Below, one piece after another: positions 43,628-51,949 of a stretch of DNA of 64,000 nucleotides (position 1 is its first letter; every line of letters begins with the position of its first letter). This stretch comes from Oligoflexus sp. GTDB taxonomy: Bacteria; Bdellovibrionota_B; Oligoflexia; Oligoflexales; Oligoflexaceae. Made by a program: the position numbers and the translations under genes. The notes beneath the pieces are model-generated. The model had not been told where the DNA came from and did not search any database. It worked only from the letters and a program-made list of their open reading frames with translations. The stretch lies in assembly GCF_035712445.1 (NCBI RefSeq), contig NZ_DASTAT010000141.1:1-64000 (forward strand). The letters run 5' to 3'.

Positions 43628-44701
43628 ATGCGGATGCTGATAGTTGATGACTCGGTCGTGTTTCGCAGCCAGATCAAGGCGATTGCGGAGCAGATCCCGG
43701 CGATCACGGAAATCGTCCTGGCTTCCAACGGCAAACTCGCTTTGCAGCGTCTGGAAGCGTCTTCTTTCGATATCATGACGCTCGACCTCGAAATGCCCGA
43801 GATGAATGGTCTCGACACGCTGCGCGCCATGCGGAATCTTCCCAGGCGTCCGGCGGTCCTGGTTTTCTCGGCTCTATCCTCCCGTGGTGCCGAAGCCACG
43901 ATCAAGGCCATGGACCTTGGCGCCCTGGATTTTTTCACCAAGCCGACCCAGGTTTTGAATCTGGAAGAGGCGCAGCAGCTGATTCGTCAGGATCTTCTGC
44001 CGCGCATCACGGAGCTCTGCCAGAAGCTGCAGAAAAAACCAGCTTCCGCATCAGCGTCCAAGCCTTTGGATCAAAGGCGTCAGCCCATGCAGCCCGACCT
44101 GCGGACGAATAGTGAGCTGATAAAGCCCGATGCTGTGGTCATCGGCGCTTCCACCGGCGGACCGGCTGCCTTGAAGGCTGTGATGCGGAGCCTGAGGCCG
44201 CCTTTGCCCTTTCCTCTTTTCATTGCCCAGCACATGCCGCCTCTTTTCACCAAATCGCTGGCGGACAATATTACGGAAATGCTCGGTATTCCCGCGGCGG
44301 AAGCGCAGCATCAGGAAGTGGTGCAGCCCAATCGCATCTATGTGGCTCCTGGTGATTATCATCTCTCGCTGAAAAATCGCGGCGATCAGGTACTGACGAT
44401 TCTCGATCAGAAGGAAAAGCGCCATTCGGTGCGTCCGGCGGTGGATGTTCTCTTTGAAAGCGCGGCGGATATTTACGGTCATAAATTGCTCGGCATCATC
44501 CTCACCGGCATGGGCCAGGATGGAATGGCCGGTTGCAAGCAGATTAAAGATAAACGCGGCATGATACTGATCCAGGATGAAGCCAGTTCCGCCGTCTGGG
44601 GCATGCCCGGCGCTGTCTTCCGCCTGGGTGCCTATGACAGGGTCTGCACGCTGGAAGAGATGGAACAACTCCTGGCGCGAACCCTTGGGAGGGCTGCCTG
44701 A
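43628..44701 (+). CDS. cheB: CheB protein-glutamate methylesterase
   Basis: Removes methyl groups from (and deamidates) chemoreceptors when phosphorylated. 357 residues: receiver domain (about 1-120; VDDSVVF, LDLEMPEMNG, FTKPTQ) and methylesterase domain (about 165-355). The latter has the catalytic Ser in VIGASTGGPAAL, His in AQHMPP, and Asp in GMGQDGMAG. All catalytic residues are visible. It ends in a one-base stop/start overlap with the next gene. Confidence 0.94.
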   Translation: MRMLIVDDSVVFRSQIKAIAEQIPAITEIVLASNGKLALQRLEASSFDIMTLDLEMPEMNGLDTLRAMRNLPRRPAVLVFSALSSRGAEATIKAMDLGALDFFTKPTQVLNLEEAQQLIRQDLLPRITELCQKLQKKPASASASKPLDQRRQPMQPDLRTNSELIKPDAVVIGASTGGPAALKAVMRSLRPPLPFPLFIAQHMPPLFTKSLADNITEMLGIPAAEAQHQEVVQPNRIYVAPGDYHLSLKNRGDQVLTILDQKEKRHSVRPAVDVLFESAADIYGHKLLGIILTGMGQDGMAGCKQIKDKRGMILIQDEASSAVWGMPGAVFRLGAYDRVCTLEEMEQLLARTLGRAA

Positions 44702-45093
44702 TGTCCGTCGCCTTTTGCCGCTATTTGATCGATCACAAAAACCTTGATCCGGTGGTTTTCCTGGATGCCGTTGATCAGCTGCGGCGCATGACGCCGACTC
44801 TTCCGCGGCTGATGCTCGATCATAAAATGCTCGATCATGAAACCATGCTGAAGGTCTTCGCCCACCAGGCCGAGCAGAAAATTTCTTTCGAGGCCAGCTG
44901 CAAGGCCCTCGGCGTTTGGACGGACAGTCTGGAATCCTCGCTCGCGGACATCCTCGCGGAATCGCATCAGTCCATCTTTCATATCCTCCTGGAACGCCAG
45001 CTCATCAGCCCGCAGGATCTGATCGCCGCCATGGATGAATTTCTCGCGACCCATGCGCACGTTCAAAAGGATGAATCAGGAGAAGCGGCATGA
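44701..45093 (+). CDS. Uncharacterised chemotaxis-operon protein, MshEN-like repeats
   Basis: 130 residues built of short repeated helical units of the form 'LIDHKNLDPVVFLDAV' and 'MLDHKMLDHETMLKV', plus 'LLERQLISPQDLIAAM' near the end. These resemble the N-terminal units of type II secretion and pilus ATPases (GspE/MshE), some of which bind cyclic di-GMP, though the key Arg/Leu/Gly positions are not all evident here. The start overlaps the cheB stop (TGATG) and the end overlaps the next gene (ATGA), so all are translated together. Likely a cytosolic adaptor; function unknown. Confidence 0.75.
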   Translation: MSVAFCRYLIDHKNLDPVVFLDAVDQLRRMTPTLPRLMLDHKMLDHETMLKVFAHQAEQKISFEASCKALGVWTDSLESSLADILAESHQSIFHILLERQLISPQDLIAAMDEFLATHAHVQKDESGEAA

Positions 45094-45917
45094 CCTTCTT
45101 TGGCAACATTCTTTTGGACGAGAAACTGGTCACGACCCAGCAGCTGGTGGAAGCGCTCGTCAAGCAATCCGAGGAACTCGCCTCGCCCATCCGCATCTGC
45201 CTGGACCAGAAACTTGTGGCCCCGGATCGACTGGTCGATGCCGTGCTGGAGGCTGCCGAGCAGCATACGACCCTGCCCGAGATGCTGCATCGCATGAAGC
45301 TGGTCGACAGTCAAAAGGCCGAGCAGATCACCCAGGCGCTGAAGAATCAAAGGCGCCCGATCGGGCAGATCCTGGTTGATCAGGGCGTGGAACTCAAGAA
45401 TCTTTCGCAGCTTTTAGTCCGCTATCAAAAATCCCAGGAGCAGCTGCCGGATGCCACGGGCTTTGAATTCCACTTCCCCGAAGTGCATGGCGAAACCAAA
45501 AAGCAGTATCTGAACTTTTTCAGTTCGCAGTTCAAAGAGGAACTGGAGCGCGCGATCAATCAGCTGCCTTCGCTCACGGGCTTTCAGCTGACTCAGGACG
45601 GTGCCCACTCGCGTCAGCTGGAGGACATGCTGCATCAGCTGACCGCCGCCGCCGGCTTCGCGCGCATGGAGGTTTCGCGCCATCTGTGTGAACGCGCTGC
45701 CCTGCTCGTGGAGCGCATCAATATGCAGCAGCTGAACTGGAACGAAACCATCGCACAAACGATCGGCCGCGTTCTGATCAGCACGCTGGATGTGCTCTGG
45801 GAGCTTCAGCGTTTTATTGAAATCAGTGGGTCCGAACGGGATTTCTGGCAGAACGCCCAGTCCCGTCAGAATTATTTGAAAGCTTTTAAGGCGCTCGAAC
45901 GCCACTTGCCTTCCTAG
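45090..45917 (+). CDS. Uncharacterised chemotaxis-operon protein, MshEN-like repeats plus helical domain
   Basis: 275 residues. The first ~110 are three to four repeats like those of the gene before (FFGNILLDEKLVTTQQLVEA, ICLDQKLVAPDRLVDAVLE, PIGQILVDQGVELKNL). From about 120 on, a mostly helical domain begins EFHFPEVHGETKKQYLNFF, without a recognised motif. The shared repeats and the ATGA overlap show that the two proteins form a functional pair inside the operon, possibly a CheW-like adaptor or a nucleotide sensor for the two CheAs. No homology to known Che proteins seen. Confidence 0.75.
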   Translation: MTFFGNILLDEKLVTTQQLVEALVKQSEELASPIRICLDQKLVAPDRLVDAVLEAAEQHTTLPEMLHRMKLVDSQKAEQITQALKNQRRPIGQILVDQGVELKNLSQLLVRYQKSQEQLPDATGFEFHFPEVHGETKKQYLNFFSSQFKEELERAINQLPSLTGFQLTQDGAHSRQLEDMLHQLTAAAGFARMEVSRHLCERAALLVERINMQQLNWNETIAQTIGRVLISTLDVLWELQRFIEISGSERDFWQNAQSRQNYLKAFKALERHLPS

Positions 45918-45926
45918 GAGTCCTGT

Positions 45927-46298
45927 ATGCATATCCTCATAGCTGACGATTCCAAATCGGTTCATGCCTTTATGAAATCCCTCTTTGCAGGGACCGCGCA
46001 TCAGCTCGTGCATGCGCAGGACGGTCAGGACGCCTTCGATCAGTGGCAGAAGCAGCCCAATGGCTTTGACATCATCCTCCTGGATTGGGAGATGCCGGTG
46101 CTTGATGGCTACGGCAGTCTCGATAAACTCCTGACGGCCGGCTGCACGACTCCCATCATGATGGTCACCTCCAAGAATGATCCCAGCTATATCACCAAGG
46201 CCATCGAACGCGGAGCCGTTGAATATGTTATGAAGCCCTTCGATCGGGACATCCTTTTTGAAAAAATCGAGATGGTCCTGGGGAGAAAGGTGGCCTGA
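45927..46298 (+). CDS. cheY: CheY-like single-domain response regulator
   Basis: 123 residues, a stand-alone receiver. IADDSKS gives the acid pair, LLDWEMPVLDG the phosphoacceptor Asp at about 53, MVTSKND the Thr/Ser, and VMKPFD the Lys. No output domain, so it acts by protein contact, as CheY does at the flagellar switch or another motor. It is co-directional between the repeat protein and cheR. Confidence 0.92.
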   Translation: MHILIADDSKSVHAFMKSLFAGTAHQLVHAQDGQDAFDQWQKQPNGFDIILLDWEMPVLDGYGSLDKLLTAGCTTPIMMVTSKNDPSYITKAIERGAVEYVMKPFDRDILFEKIEMVLGRKVA

Positions 46299-46299
46299 C

Positions 46300-47166
46300 A
46301 TGATCGCCAAGGAAACGCTCAAGATCTTTGCCGACCTGATCCTGCACGAGACGGGCATCGTCTTCAAGGAAAGCAATTTTTATCAGCTGGAAACGCGGAT
46401 CGAACATATTCTGCAGCAGAATACCATGACGCTGGATGCCTTCATCCGCGGCGTCATCACCGAGCGGCGCGCCGACCTCCTGGCCCAGCTCCACGACCAG
46501 GCCACCAACAATGAAACCTCTTTTTTCCGTGACCCCAAGGTGTTCCAGTCGCTCTTTGCGCACGTGATGAAGCCCTTCTTCGAAACCAAGAGCGGCCGCA
46601 CGCTCCAGATCTGGAGCGTGGCCTGCAGTACCGGGCAGGAACCCTATTCCCTGGCCATGGAGTTGGAAAACTATCGGCTTTTGAAGAAGGATGCATCCTA
46701 TCGCATTCTCGCTACCGACTACTCCCAGCGCGTGCTGAAGAAAGCCCAGGACGGCATCTATACCCAGGTCGAGGTCCAGCGGGGTTTGAGCGCCGTGAAC
46801 CTCGTCCGCTATTTTGAAAAACTGGATAACCGCGAAAACGCCGTCGACATTCGCTGGCAGATCAAGGCCCAGCTCCGGTCCCATATTGAGTTCAAGCCTT
46901 TCAATCTGCTGGCCCCGGCCTGGCGCCTGCCTCGCCCGCAATTCGACCTTATTCTGTGTCGGAATGTCCTGATTTATCAGGATCCCGAGAACCGTCGGGA
47001 GATCCTGAAGAAGCTGTCGCAGCATCTGACCGAGGACGGAATTCTGATCCTGGGCTGTGCTGAAGCCATCACGAATCTACCGGAAATTTACGTGCTGAAC
47101 GTGGTTGGCGATGCCACCACCTATAAGTTGGCTCCCGCCGCCCGCGCCCGAACCGCCGTGGCCTGA
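46300..47166 (+). CDS. cheR: CheR chemoreceptor methyltransferase
   Basis: Uses S-adenosylmethionine to methylate receptor glutamates, opposing CheB. 288 residues. An N-terminal helical domain contains NNETSFFRD (about 70). The SAM-binding site is in IWSVACSTGQEPYSLAME (about 102), and the family signature FDLILCRNVLIYQD is at about 215. The ATG at 46300 is one base past the cheY stop; a longer in-frame reading from 46258 would overlap cheY. It is the last gene of the operon, followed by a GC-rich hairpin. Confidence 0.94.
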   Translation: MIAKETLKIFADLILHETGIVFKESNFYQLETRIEHILQQNTMTLDAFIRGVITERRADLLAQLHDQATNNETSFFRDPKVFQSLFAHVMKPFFETKSGRTLQIWSVACSTGQEPYSLAMELENYRLLKKDASYRILATDYSQRVLKKAQDGIYTQVEVQRGLSAVNLVRYFEKLDNRENAVDIRWQIKAQLRSHIEFKPFNLLAPAWRLPRPQFDLILCRNVLIYQDPENRREILKKLSQHLTEDGILILGCAEAITNLPEIYVLNVVGDATTYKLAPAARARTAVA

Positions 47167-47187
47167 AGGGAGGCACCGCACCCGCAC

Positions 47188-47205
47188 GCGCCGGCCCTCC
47201 GGCGC
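47188..47205 (+). terminator. Hairpin after cheR
   Basis: Perfect 7-bp stem GCGCCGG-CCCT-CCGGCGC just past the operon end. No T-tract follows, so termination would be weak or Rho-assisted. Confidence 0.4.
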
Positions 47206-47247
47206 CAGAGCCTTAATACAGCCATTCAAGCGTATCAAGGGCCCATC

Positions 47248-47275
47248 TGGACAATCCCCGGGATTTCGTTATAGT
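47248..47275 (+). promoter_or_regulatory. Promoter for the 47326 gene
   Basis: TGGACA (47248-47253), 16-nt spacer and TATAGT (47270-47275), placed about 50 nt before the ATG, fit a sigma-70 promoter. Confidence 0.5.
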
Positions 47276-47325
47276 ACAAGGCCATGTGCCTCTTTTGGCC
47301 CGTCCTGTATCCTTAAAGGATTCCC

Positions 47326-48003
47326 ATGCGCCTCATCCTATGGATTGCGATCTTCGTCAGTACACTGGCAGGAGCCAGCTACGGCTATTATAAGTTTCGC
47401 GCAAGCCGCATGATCGCCCACCCCGCGTTCATCGAGGAATTCGCGGCTGAAGCGCGCGAGTATCAGGCGCCCGTGGCGGAGGCCAGCGAAGCGGCGGCCA
47501 TGGCCGAGGACGAAGAACTGGAGTGCCGCTATCTGCGCGCCATGGATTGGGAAGCGATCCTGAATAACCACACCTGGCTGAATGGTATCGAGCGCGAGGC
47601 TATCAAGGCCGATACGGTCTGGATTCTGCGTTTAAGCCTGCTCGCCTTCCTCGGTATGGAATACGACCTCTTTGAAATCGAAAAGATTGATGCCGAGACG
47701 CTCACCTATCACCGCATTCATTATGCCGACGCCCCTGAAGCCGTGGTGCAGTCGGAAACGCAGCCCTTCGAACATTTTCGGCAGCAGATCTGCGGCATCC
47801 AAAGGGTTCGGCCGATGGTTTACGTCGCCTCCGACCTGGGTCAGATAGCCCTGCCCCTGCCCGAGGAATTCAACGAACGCTTCATGAACCAGGCTGAATT
47901 TCGCCAGCTGCTGGGTGAACACCTCAATAAACCATTTCGTATCAATATCAATCAAAGCAACTGGACCGTTGAAGACTTCCTCGATCTTATGGAACAACGC
48001 TGA
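47326..48003 (+). CDS. Hypothetical membrane-anchored protein
   Basis: 225 residues with an N-terminal signal-anchor (MRLILWIAIFVSTLAGASYG) and a soluble acidic domain. The mature part has an Ala/Glu-rich start, then an alpha/beta region with repeated acidic patches (about 45-65) and IQRVRPMVYVASDLGQ near 155. AAAGGA lies about 7 nt before the ATG and a promoter is visible upstream. No family recognised; inner-membrane anchored with the body outside the cytoplasm is the simplest topology. Confidence 0.72.
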   Translation: MRLILWIAIFVSTLAGASYGYYKFRASRMIAHPAFIEEFAAEAREYQAPVAEASEAAAMAEDEELECRYLRAMDWEAILNNHTWLNGIEREAIKADTVWILRLSLLAFLGMEYDLFEIEKIDAETLTYHRIHYADAPEAVVQSETQPFEHFRQQICGIQRVRPMVYVASDLGQIALPLPEEFNERFMNQAEFRQLLGEHLNKPFRININQSNWTVEDFLDLMEQR

Positions 48004-48033
48004 TCCCCGGTCTCGTCAGAAAGGCTCACTTAC

Positions 48034-48918
48034 ATGCTAGGCAACGTGCTCGCCATCACCTGCGCCATGGTATGGTCGCTGTCGATCATCCTTATGAAAA
48101 AATCCGGCGCGCGGATTCACCCTCTGGCTCTGAACCTCGGCAAGAACGTTATTGGCCTCATTCTTTTGCTTATCACCGCCTGGGTGGTGGATGGTGGGGT
48201 GCAGGTGCCTCCGGCCCGGGAAACCGCTCTTTTGCTGCTCAGCGGCTTTTTGGGGATCGGGGTCGCCGATGGTTTCGTGCTGCGCGCCATGCAGCATCTG
48301 CACGCGTCGCATGTCGGTATACTGGAATGTCTCTTCGCGCCTTTCGTCATTATTCTTTCGGTTCTGTTCCTTGGCGAGAAACCCACGATGACCATGTTCA
48401 TTGGCGGAGCCTTGATCGTGGCCTCGCTGCTCTTCGTCTCGCCTCCGCCTGCGCTGGCCGATGATAGCGAAGCTCCGAAAGAGCGAGGCCGCGGTATACT
48501 TCTGATGGCTCTGGGCCTCTTTCTGATCGCCCTTGGCATCATTCTCGTCAAGCCCCTCTTCGGCAGCACAAGCCTGATTTCCCTCGTGACGATTCGCATG
48601 ACGGCGGGTGTCGCCGGGTCGTCTTTGATTTTCGGCGCCATCGGTGATCGTCGCGCGCGATTCCGCGAGTTCTTCACCGCACCGCACAAGGCAACGCTGC
48701 TTGCTGGCTGTATTCTGAGTGCTTATCTGTCGATTATTCTTTGGGTGGCGGGCTATAAGTATCTGCAGGCGTCCGTGGCGGCTTTGCTCAATCAGACTTC
48801 GACCATTTTCACGCTGATCTTTGCGATCCTTTTTTTAAAGGAAAAGCTGACCCGTTCGAAAGTGATCGCGATTTGCCTGGCCATGAGCGGAGCAGCGCTC
48901 ATCACTCTGGCCGGCTAA
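48034..48918 (+). CDS. EamA/DMT-family transporter
   Basis: 294 residues with ten predicted helices in two five-helix EamA repeats. The first begins MLGNVLAITCAMVWSLSII and carries GVADGFVLRAMQHLHASHVGI, the second ends FLKEKLTRSKVIAICLAMSG, as in drug/metabolite exporters such as RhaT and YdcZ relatives. The likely role is metabolite or drug export, substrate unknown. Starts 30 bases after the preceding gene. Confidence 0.87.
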   Translation: MLGNVLAITCAMVWSLSIILMKKSGARIHPLALNLGKNVIGLILLLITAWVVDGGVQVPPARETALLLLSGFLGIGVADGFVLRAMQHLHASHVGILECLFAPFVIILSVLFLGEKPTMTMFIGGALIVASLLFVSPPPALADDSEAPKERGRGILLMALGLFLIALGIILVKPLFGSTSLISLVTIRMTAGVAGSSLIFGAIGDRRARFREFFTAPHKATLLAGCILSAYLSIILWVAGYKYLQASVAALLNQTSTIFTLIFAILFLKEKLTRSKVIAICLAMSGAALITLAG

Positions 48919-48925
48919 AACTTTT

Positions 48926-49405
48926 TCACATCAAGTTTTCTTCGTTCTGACTGAGCCTCACCGCCAGCTCCAGGATGTAGCGGTAGCCTGCGGACTTCCG
49001 CAAGACGGATTTCACGCAGCGGGGAAGCTCTTTACACTCCTGGCTGCGGTCCTTGGCGCTGATGATCAGCGTAGGCAGTTCCTTCACGAAACAATTCAGG
49101 TAGAGCGAGATATCCACTGCGTTCTGGTCGCCCAGATCGTAGTCCAGGATCGCCACATCATATTTCTTGAAGAGGTCAATGACACCAAGGTCTTCGATAT
49201 TTTCATAGCAGTCGAGCGGGATCCCTTCCATGTCCGCCAAACGCTGCATGATGGCCAAGAAACTCGGATCATCATCAATCAAGACCATGCGGCGCGGCGA
49301 TGAAAACGGTTTCTGCAGTTGGCTGAAGTAGCGACTATCCCACACCCCGGTTTGTCTCTGCAGAGATGTTGTTTCACATCCCATGGTTTGAATGTACATC
49401 GTCAT
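48926..49405 (-). CDS. Stand-alone response regulator
   Basis: 159 residues: an N-terminal extension of ~38 residues, then a single receiver domain with LIDDDPSF (acid pair), VAILDYDLGD (phosphoacceptor Asp), LIISAKD and VLRKSAG (Lys). No output domain. AAGGA lies 4 nt before the ATG at 49405 and 10 nt before a second ATG at 49399, so the start is uncertain by two codons. Its kinase is not adjacent; the nearest sensor kinase is at 51950. Confidence 0.85.
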   Translation of the reverse strand: MTMYIQTMGCETTSLQRQTGVWDSRYFSQLQKPFSSPRRMVLIDDDPSFLAIMQRLADMEGIPLDCYENIEDLGVIDLFKKYDVAILDYDLGDQNAVDISLYLNCFVKELPTLIISAKDRSQECKELPRCVKSVLRKSAGYRYILELAVRLSQNEENLM

Positions 49406-49622
49406 TTTCCTTTCTCTGGCCTGTCAGAAGCCCCATTGAAGGCAGCTCCTCCTCGGCTATCAACCTGCACAATTCTTTTCAACAAAAAGCGACGCGAGCT
49501 TGGTAGTGGAGATTATGGGAAATGATCGCCATGAGCAAAGTGCGAACGCAATTCTTCCTTTCAAACATGGATTTAGGCCAAAAAGGGCTGGTTTTTGCGG
49601 CAGTTTTAGCGGGAATGTGAAG

Positions 49623-49646
49623 TGGGAGGACCAAAAGGTCCTCCCA
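49623..49646 (-). terminator. Terminator-like hairpin after the deiminase gene
   Basis: A perfect 10-bp stem TGGGAGGACC/GGTCCTCCCA with AAAA loop lies 26 nt past the stop of the deiminase-like gene. The T-rich flank is on the plus-strand side (TCTTT), so it could also serve plus-strand readthrough. Confidence 0.5.
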
Positions 49647-49671
49647 TCTTTATAGAGTTGATAGGGGAAAA

Positions 49672-50850
49672 TTAAAGAACAGCGGGTATCTGCATGGTCA
49701 CGCAGTGCACAGCGCCGCCGGTCGCGATCATCCCATCACTGGGAATGAAGACGACTTTGTAACCGAGCGATCCGTAAACGCGGCGAACCTCGGCTTCATA
49801 GCTCTTGAGAAGGCTTTGGTCCGCGTAGCTGCGGCCGCTGCTGCTCACGTACTGGGGGATGATCGCGGTTCCGTTGAGAAGCAGCGAGTTGGTGTACGAG
49901 CGGTAAAGGTCTGCGCTGGGAACTGGCATCGGGATGCGCACCACTTTGTAACCGAGATCCGCGATATCCGCTGCGCGCGCGTCCAGGAACTCCTGAATGC
50001 GCAGCGCGAGGCTCCGATTGCTGCTGCTTGCATACGACAGCGTTTCGTCGCTGATCTGACCGACGATGACGGTATCATCGTTCAGGAACTTGCCCCACAT
50101 ATCGATGTGCCCCGTGCCTTCGCTTGGCATGCGGGGGAAGATAAAGGTCTTCGCACAGCCAGCGAAGCTGCCATAATATTGTTTGATGTCTTCGGCATCC
50201 AACACAATATCACCGGCTTTGAAGACGTCAGCATTGGCATCCGTAACACGGGTTGTCATCATGCACTCGCCGCGCATGTTGTTCATGAAGTTGCCACCTT
50301 CGTTATAAACGGGAACGCTGACGCGCGGCGTGCCCGTCAGTCCAGCGAATGAACGGCTGGTGGCATCATCAGCAGGACGACGCGGATAATAATTGAAATC
50401 GAGGAGGCGGAGTTCGTTATCCGAAGTGATGGCCCCCAGTGGCGACCAGTCACGAGCCCAAACGGTCACCTGACCCGAGTCCTTCTGCTCCACGATGGAC
50501 AGCTTGCTCACGTCCTTGCCCAGGACCTGGCGCAAACGACTGAAGGCTGGAGACTGCACTGTCGCTCCCGAGCCACGGTTCACCGTGATCCAGACTTTTT
50601 TCGCGCCCGCATCCACGATGGCTTTGACCAGATCTTCGCGACCATAGCTGCTCAGCAGCTCCGAGGAAACGATGACGCCATCTGCTTTTGCGTATTCGGC
50701 AGGAACAACCTGCTGATCCCGATAAGCGGACATGCTGGACGCAGACGCGTCTTCATAATGTCCATCGAGTTTCGACTTGGCACCAGTGCCACAGGCAGTT
50801 GCCACCAAAGTCAGTGTCAGCAGGCTTAAGCTCACAGGCTTGAAATTCAT
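49672..50850 (-). CDS. Agmatine/peptidylarginine deiminase-like lipoprotein
   Basis: 392 residues of the guanidino-modifying (pentein) superfamily. A signal with possible lipobox ends at Cys20 (VATACGTG). The catalytic set is recognisable: VWARDWSP, YNEGGNFMNN, EGTGHIDMWGKF (His and Asp) and the C-terminal nucleophile in GGAVHCVTMQIP (about Cys383). Agmatine deiminases (AguA) convert agmatine toward putrescine; related secreted enzymes deiminate peptidyl-arginine. Export makes a periplasmic or surface role likely. The ATG at 50850 has AAGGAG 8 nt upstream. The polyamine operon in this window makes an agmatine substrate worth considering. Confidence 0.85.
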   Translation of the reverse strand: MNFKPVSLSLLTLTLVATACGTGAKSKLDGHYEDASASSMSAYRDQQVVPAEYAKADGVIVSSELLSSYGREDLVKAIVDAGAKKVWITVNRGSGATVQSPAFSRLRQVLGKDVSKLSIVEQKDSGQVTVWARDWSPLGAITSDNELRLLDFNYYPRRPADDATSRSFAGLTGTPRVSVPVYNEGGNFMNNMRGECMMTTRVTDANADVFKAGDIVLDAEDIKQYYGSFAGCAKTFIFPRMPSEGTGHIDMWGKFLNDDTVIVGQISDETLSYASSSNRSLALRIQEFLDARAADIADLGYKVVRIPMPVPSADLYRSYTNSLLLNGTAIIPQYVSSSGRSYADQSLLKSYEAEVRRVYGSLGYKVVFIPSDGMIATGGAVHCVTMQIPAVL

Positions 50851-50966
50851 GAAGGACTCCTTGAAAGATGGAATAACCATCTCCCCTTTTATAGAAGCGG
50901 AGTCCAGGATACAATTTCGTCGAATTTAACCAGCAGAAAAGGATATGCGTTTTTACTGAATAAAAA

Positions 50967-51812
50967 TCAGCCTACCTTAATGTGCCAGGGCTCGAAACGA
51001 ACACCGTAGCTATTGTTCGGCGTATAGCGGATATCGACATAACCGAGATCAATGAGGCGTTTGAAGACGTCACTCTTCGCAAAGTGATCGGTGAAGTTGC
51101 GATAACCCCAACCGAGTTTGCCCACATCGAAGTCGCTAATGCCATGATAGGAGTGGCCTGGAGGTGCCAGCGAACGCGAAGCCCGGGAAAGGTTGCCCTG
51201 ACACGCGATGGCCTTGCTTAAAAAAAGATGCAATTGTTTGACGACCGAGCGTATGCCGGATGTCAGCACGATGTCGCTGCCGACATCCCGCACGATTTCC
51301 TGATAAAGAGCCTCGGGACGGCCTCTGAAGATATAATGACCGGAGCCAGGAATCTTCACGGCATCCTTTTCATCAAAGCGCGCGGTCAGTTTATCCGTGA
51401 CCTTCTCACCGTAAAAACCATAATTGCGCGCATCATAGAAAAATATTTCTTCGACGAAGCTCATCTCGTCCGTCGCGAAAGGGCCAATCTGAGACATGTT
51501 GGCTGCAGACTTCAGGAGTTCGTCAAAGCTGAGCAGATTGAATCGAGCAAAACCTATCGCCTCCTGCGCGCGCGCCAGTCGCGATTGAACCTGTTTCAGG
51601 AGTTTGAATTTTTCAGGCGTCAGATAGATATCATCAGGAAAGTCGGTGTCGAAGTTTTCGATCTTCTGCTGCATGCGCTTTTGAAGGTTCGGATCCAGCG
51701 GGGGCTGAACTTTATCCTCTGAATTTTCTTGGGAAAAAGATGCCGCCAAGGGCCGCGTGGCCACCACGCCCAGGGCGAGAGCAAAACCTTTAAATATTTC
51801 GCGGCGTTGCAT
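50967..51812 (-). CDS. M15 (VanY-type) D-alanyl-D-alanine carboxypeptidase, Tat-exported
   Basis: 281 residues. The start MQRREIFKGFALALG is a twin-arginine-type signal, ending near PLAASFSQ. In the C-terminal half SGIRSVVKQL (about 180), HSYHGISDFDVGKLG (His and Asp zinc ligands) and the closing FEPWHIKVG (last His) match M15 peptidases that cut D-Ala-D-Ala stem peptides. The middle is helical and Asp/Lys-rich. The ATG at 51812 has AAGGG upstream; a longer reading to 51893 adds a non-signal stretch. It is divergent from the histidine kinase gene. Confidence 0.85.
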   Translation of the reverse strand: MQRREIFKGFALALGVVATRPLAASFSQENSEDKVQPPLDPNLQKRMQQKIENFDTDFPDDIYLTPEKFKLLKQVQSRLARAQEAIGFARFNLLSFDELLKSAANMSQIGPFATDEMSFVEEIFFYDARNYGFYGEKVTDKLTARFDEKDAVKIPGSGHYIFRGRPEALYQEIVRDVGSDIVLTSGIRSVVKQLHLFLSKAIACQGNLSRASRSLAPPGHSYHGISDFDVGKLGWGYRNFTDHFAKSDVFKRLIDLGYVDIRYTPNNSYGVRFEPWHIKVG

Positions 51813-51949
51813 GACATCAACCCTTATACCAAAAACCGACCCTTCGCACTGCACTCTGGTTCGGAAGCCGTAAAAAAAACTTGAGTCCGGCATTCCTAAA
51901 ATTCTTAACTTTTGGGAAGAAACGCCGAAGCAGGATCAGAGGACAGACT

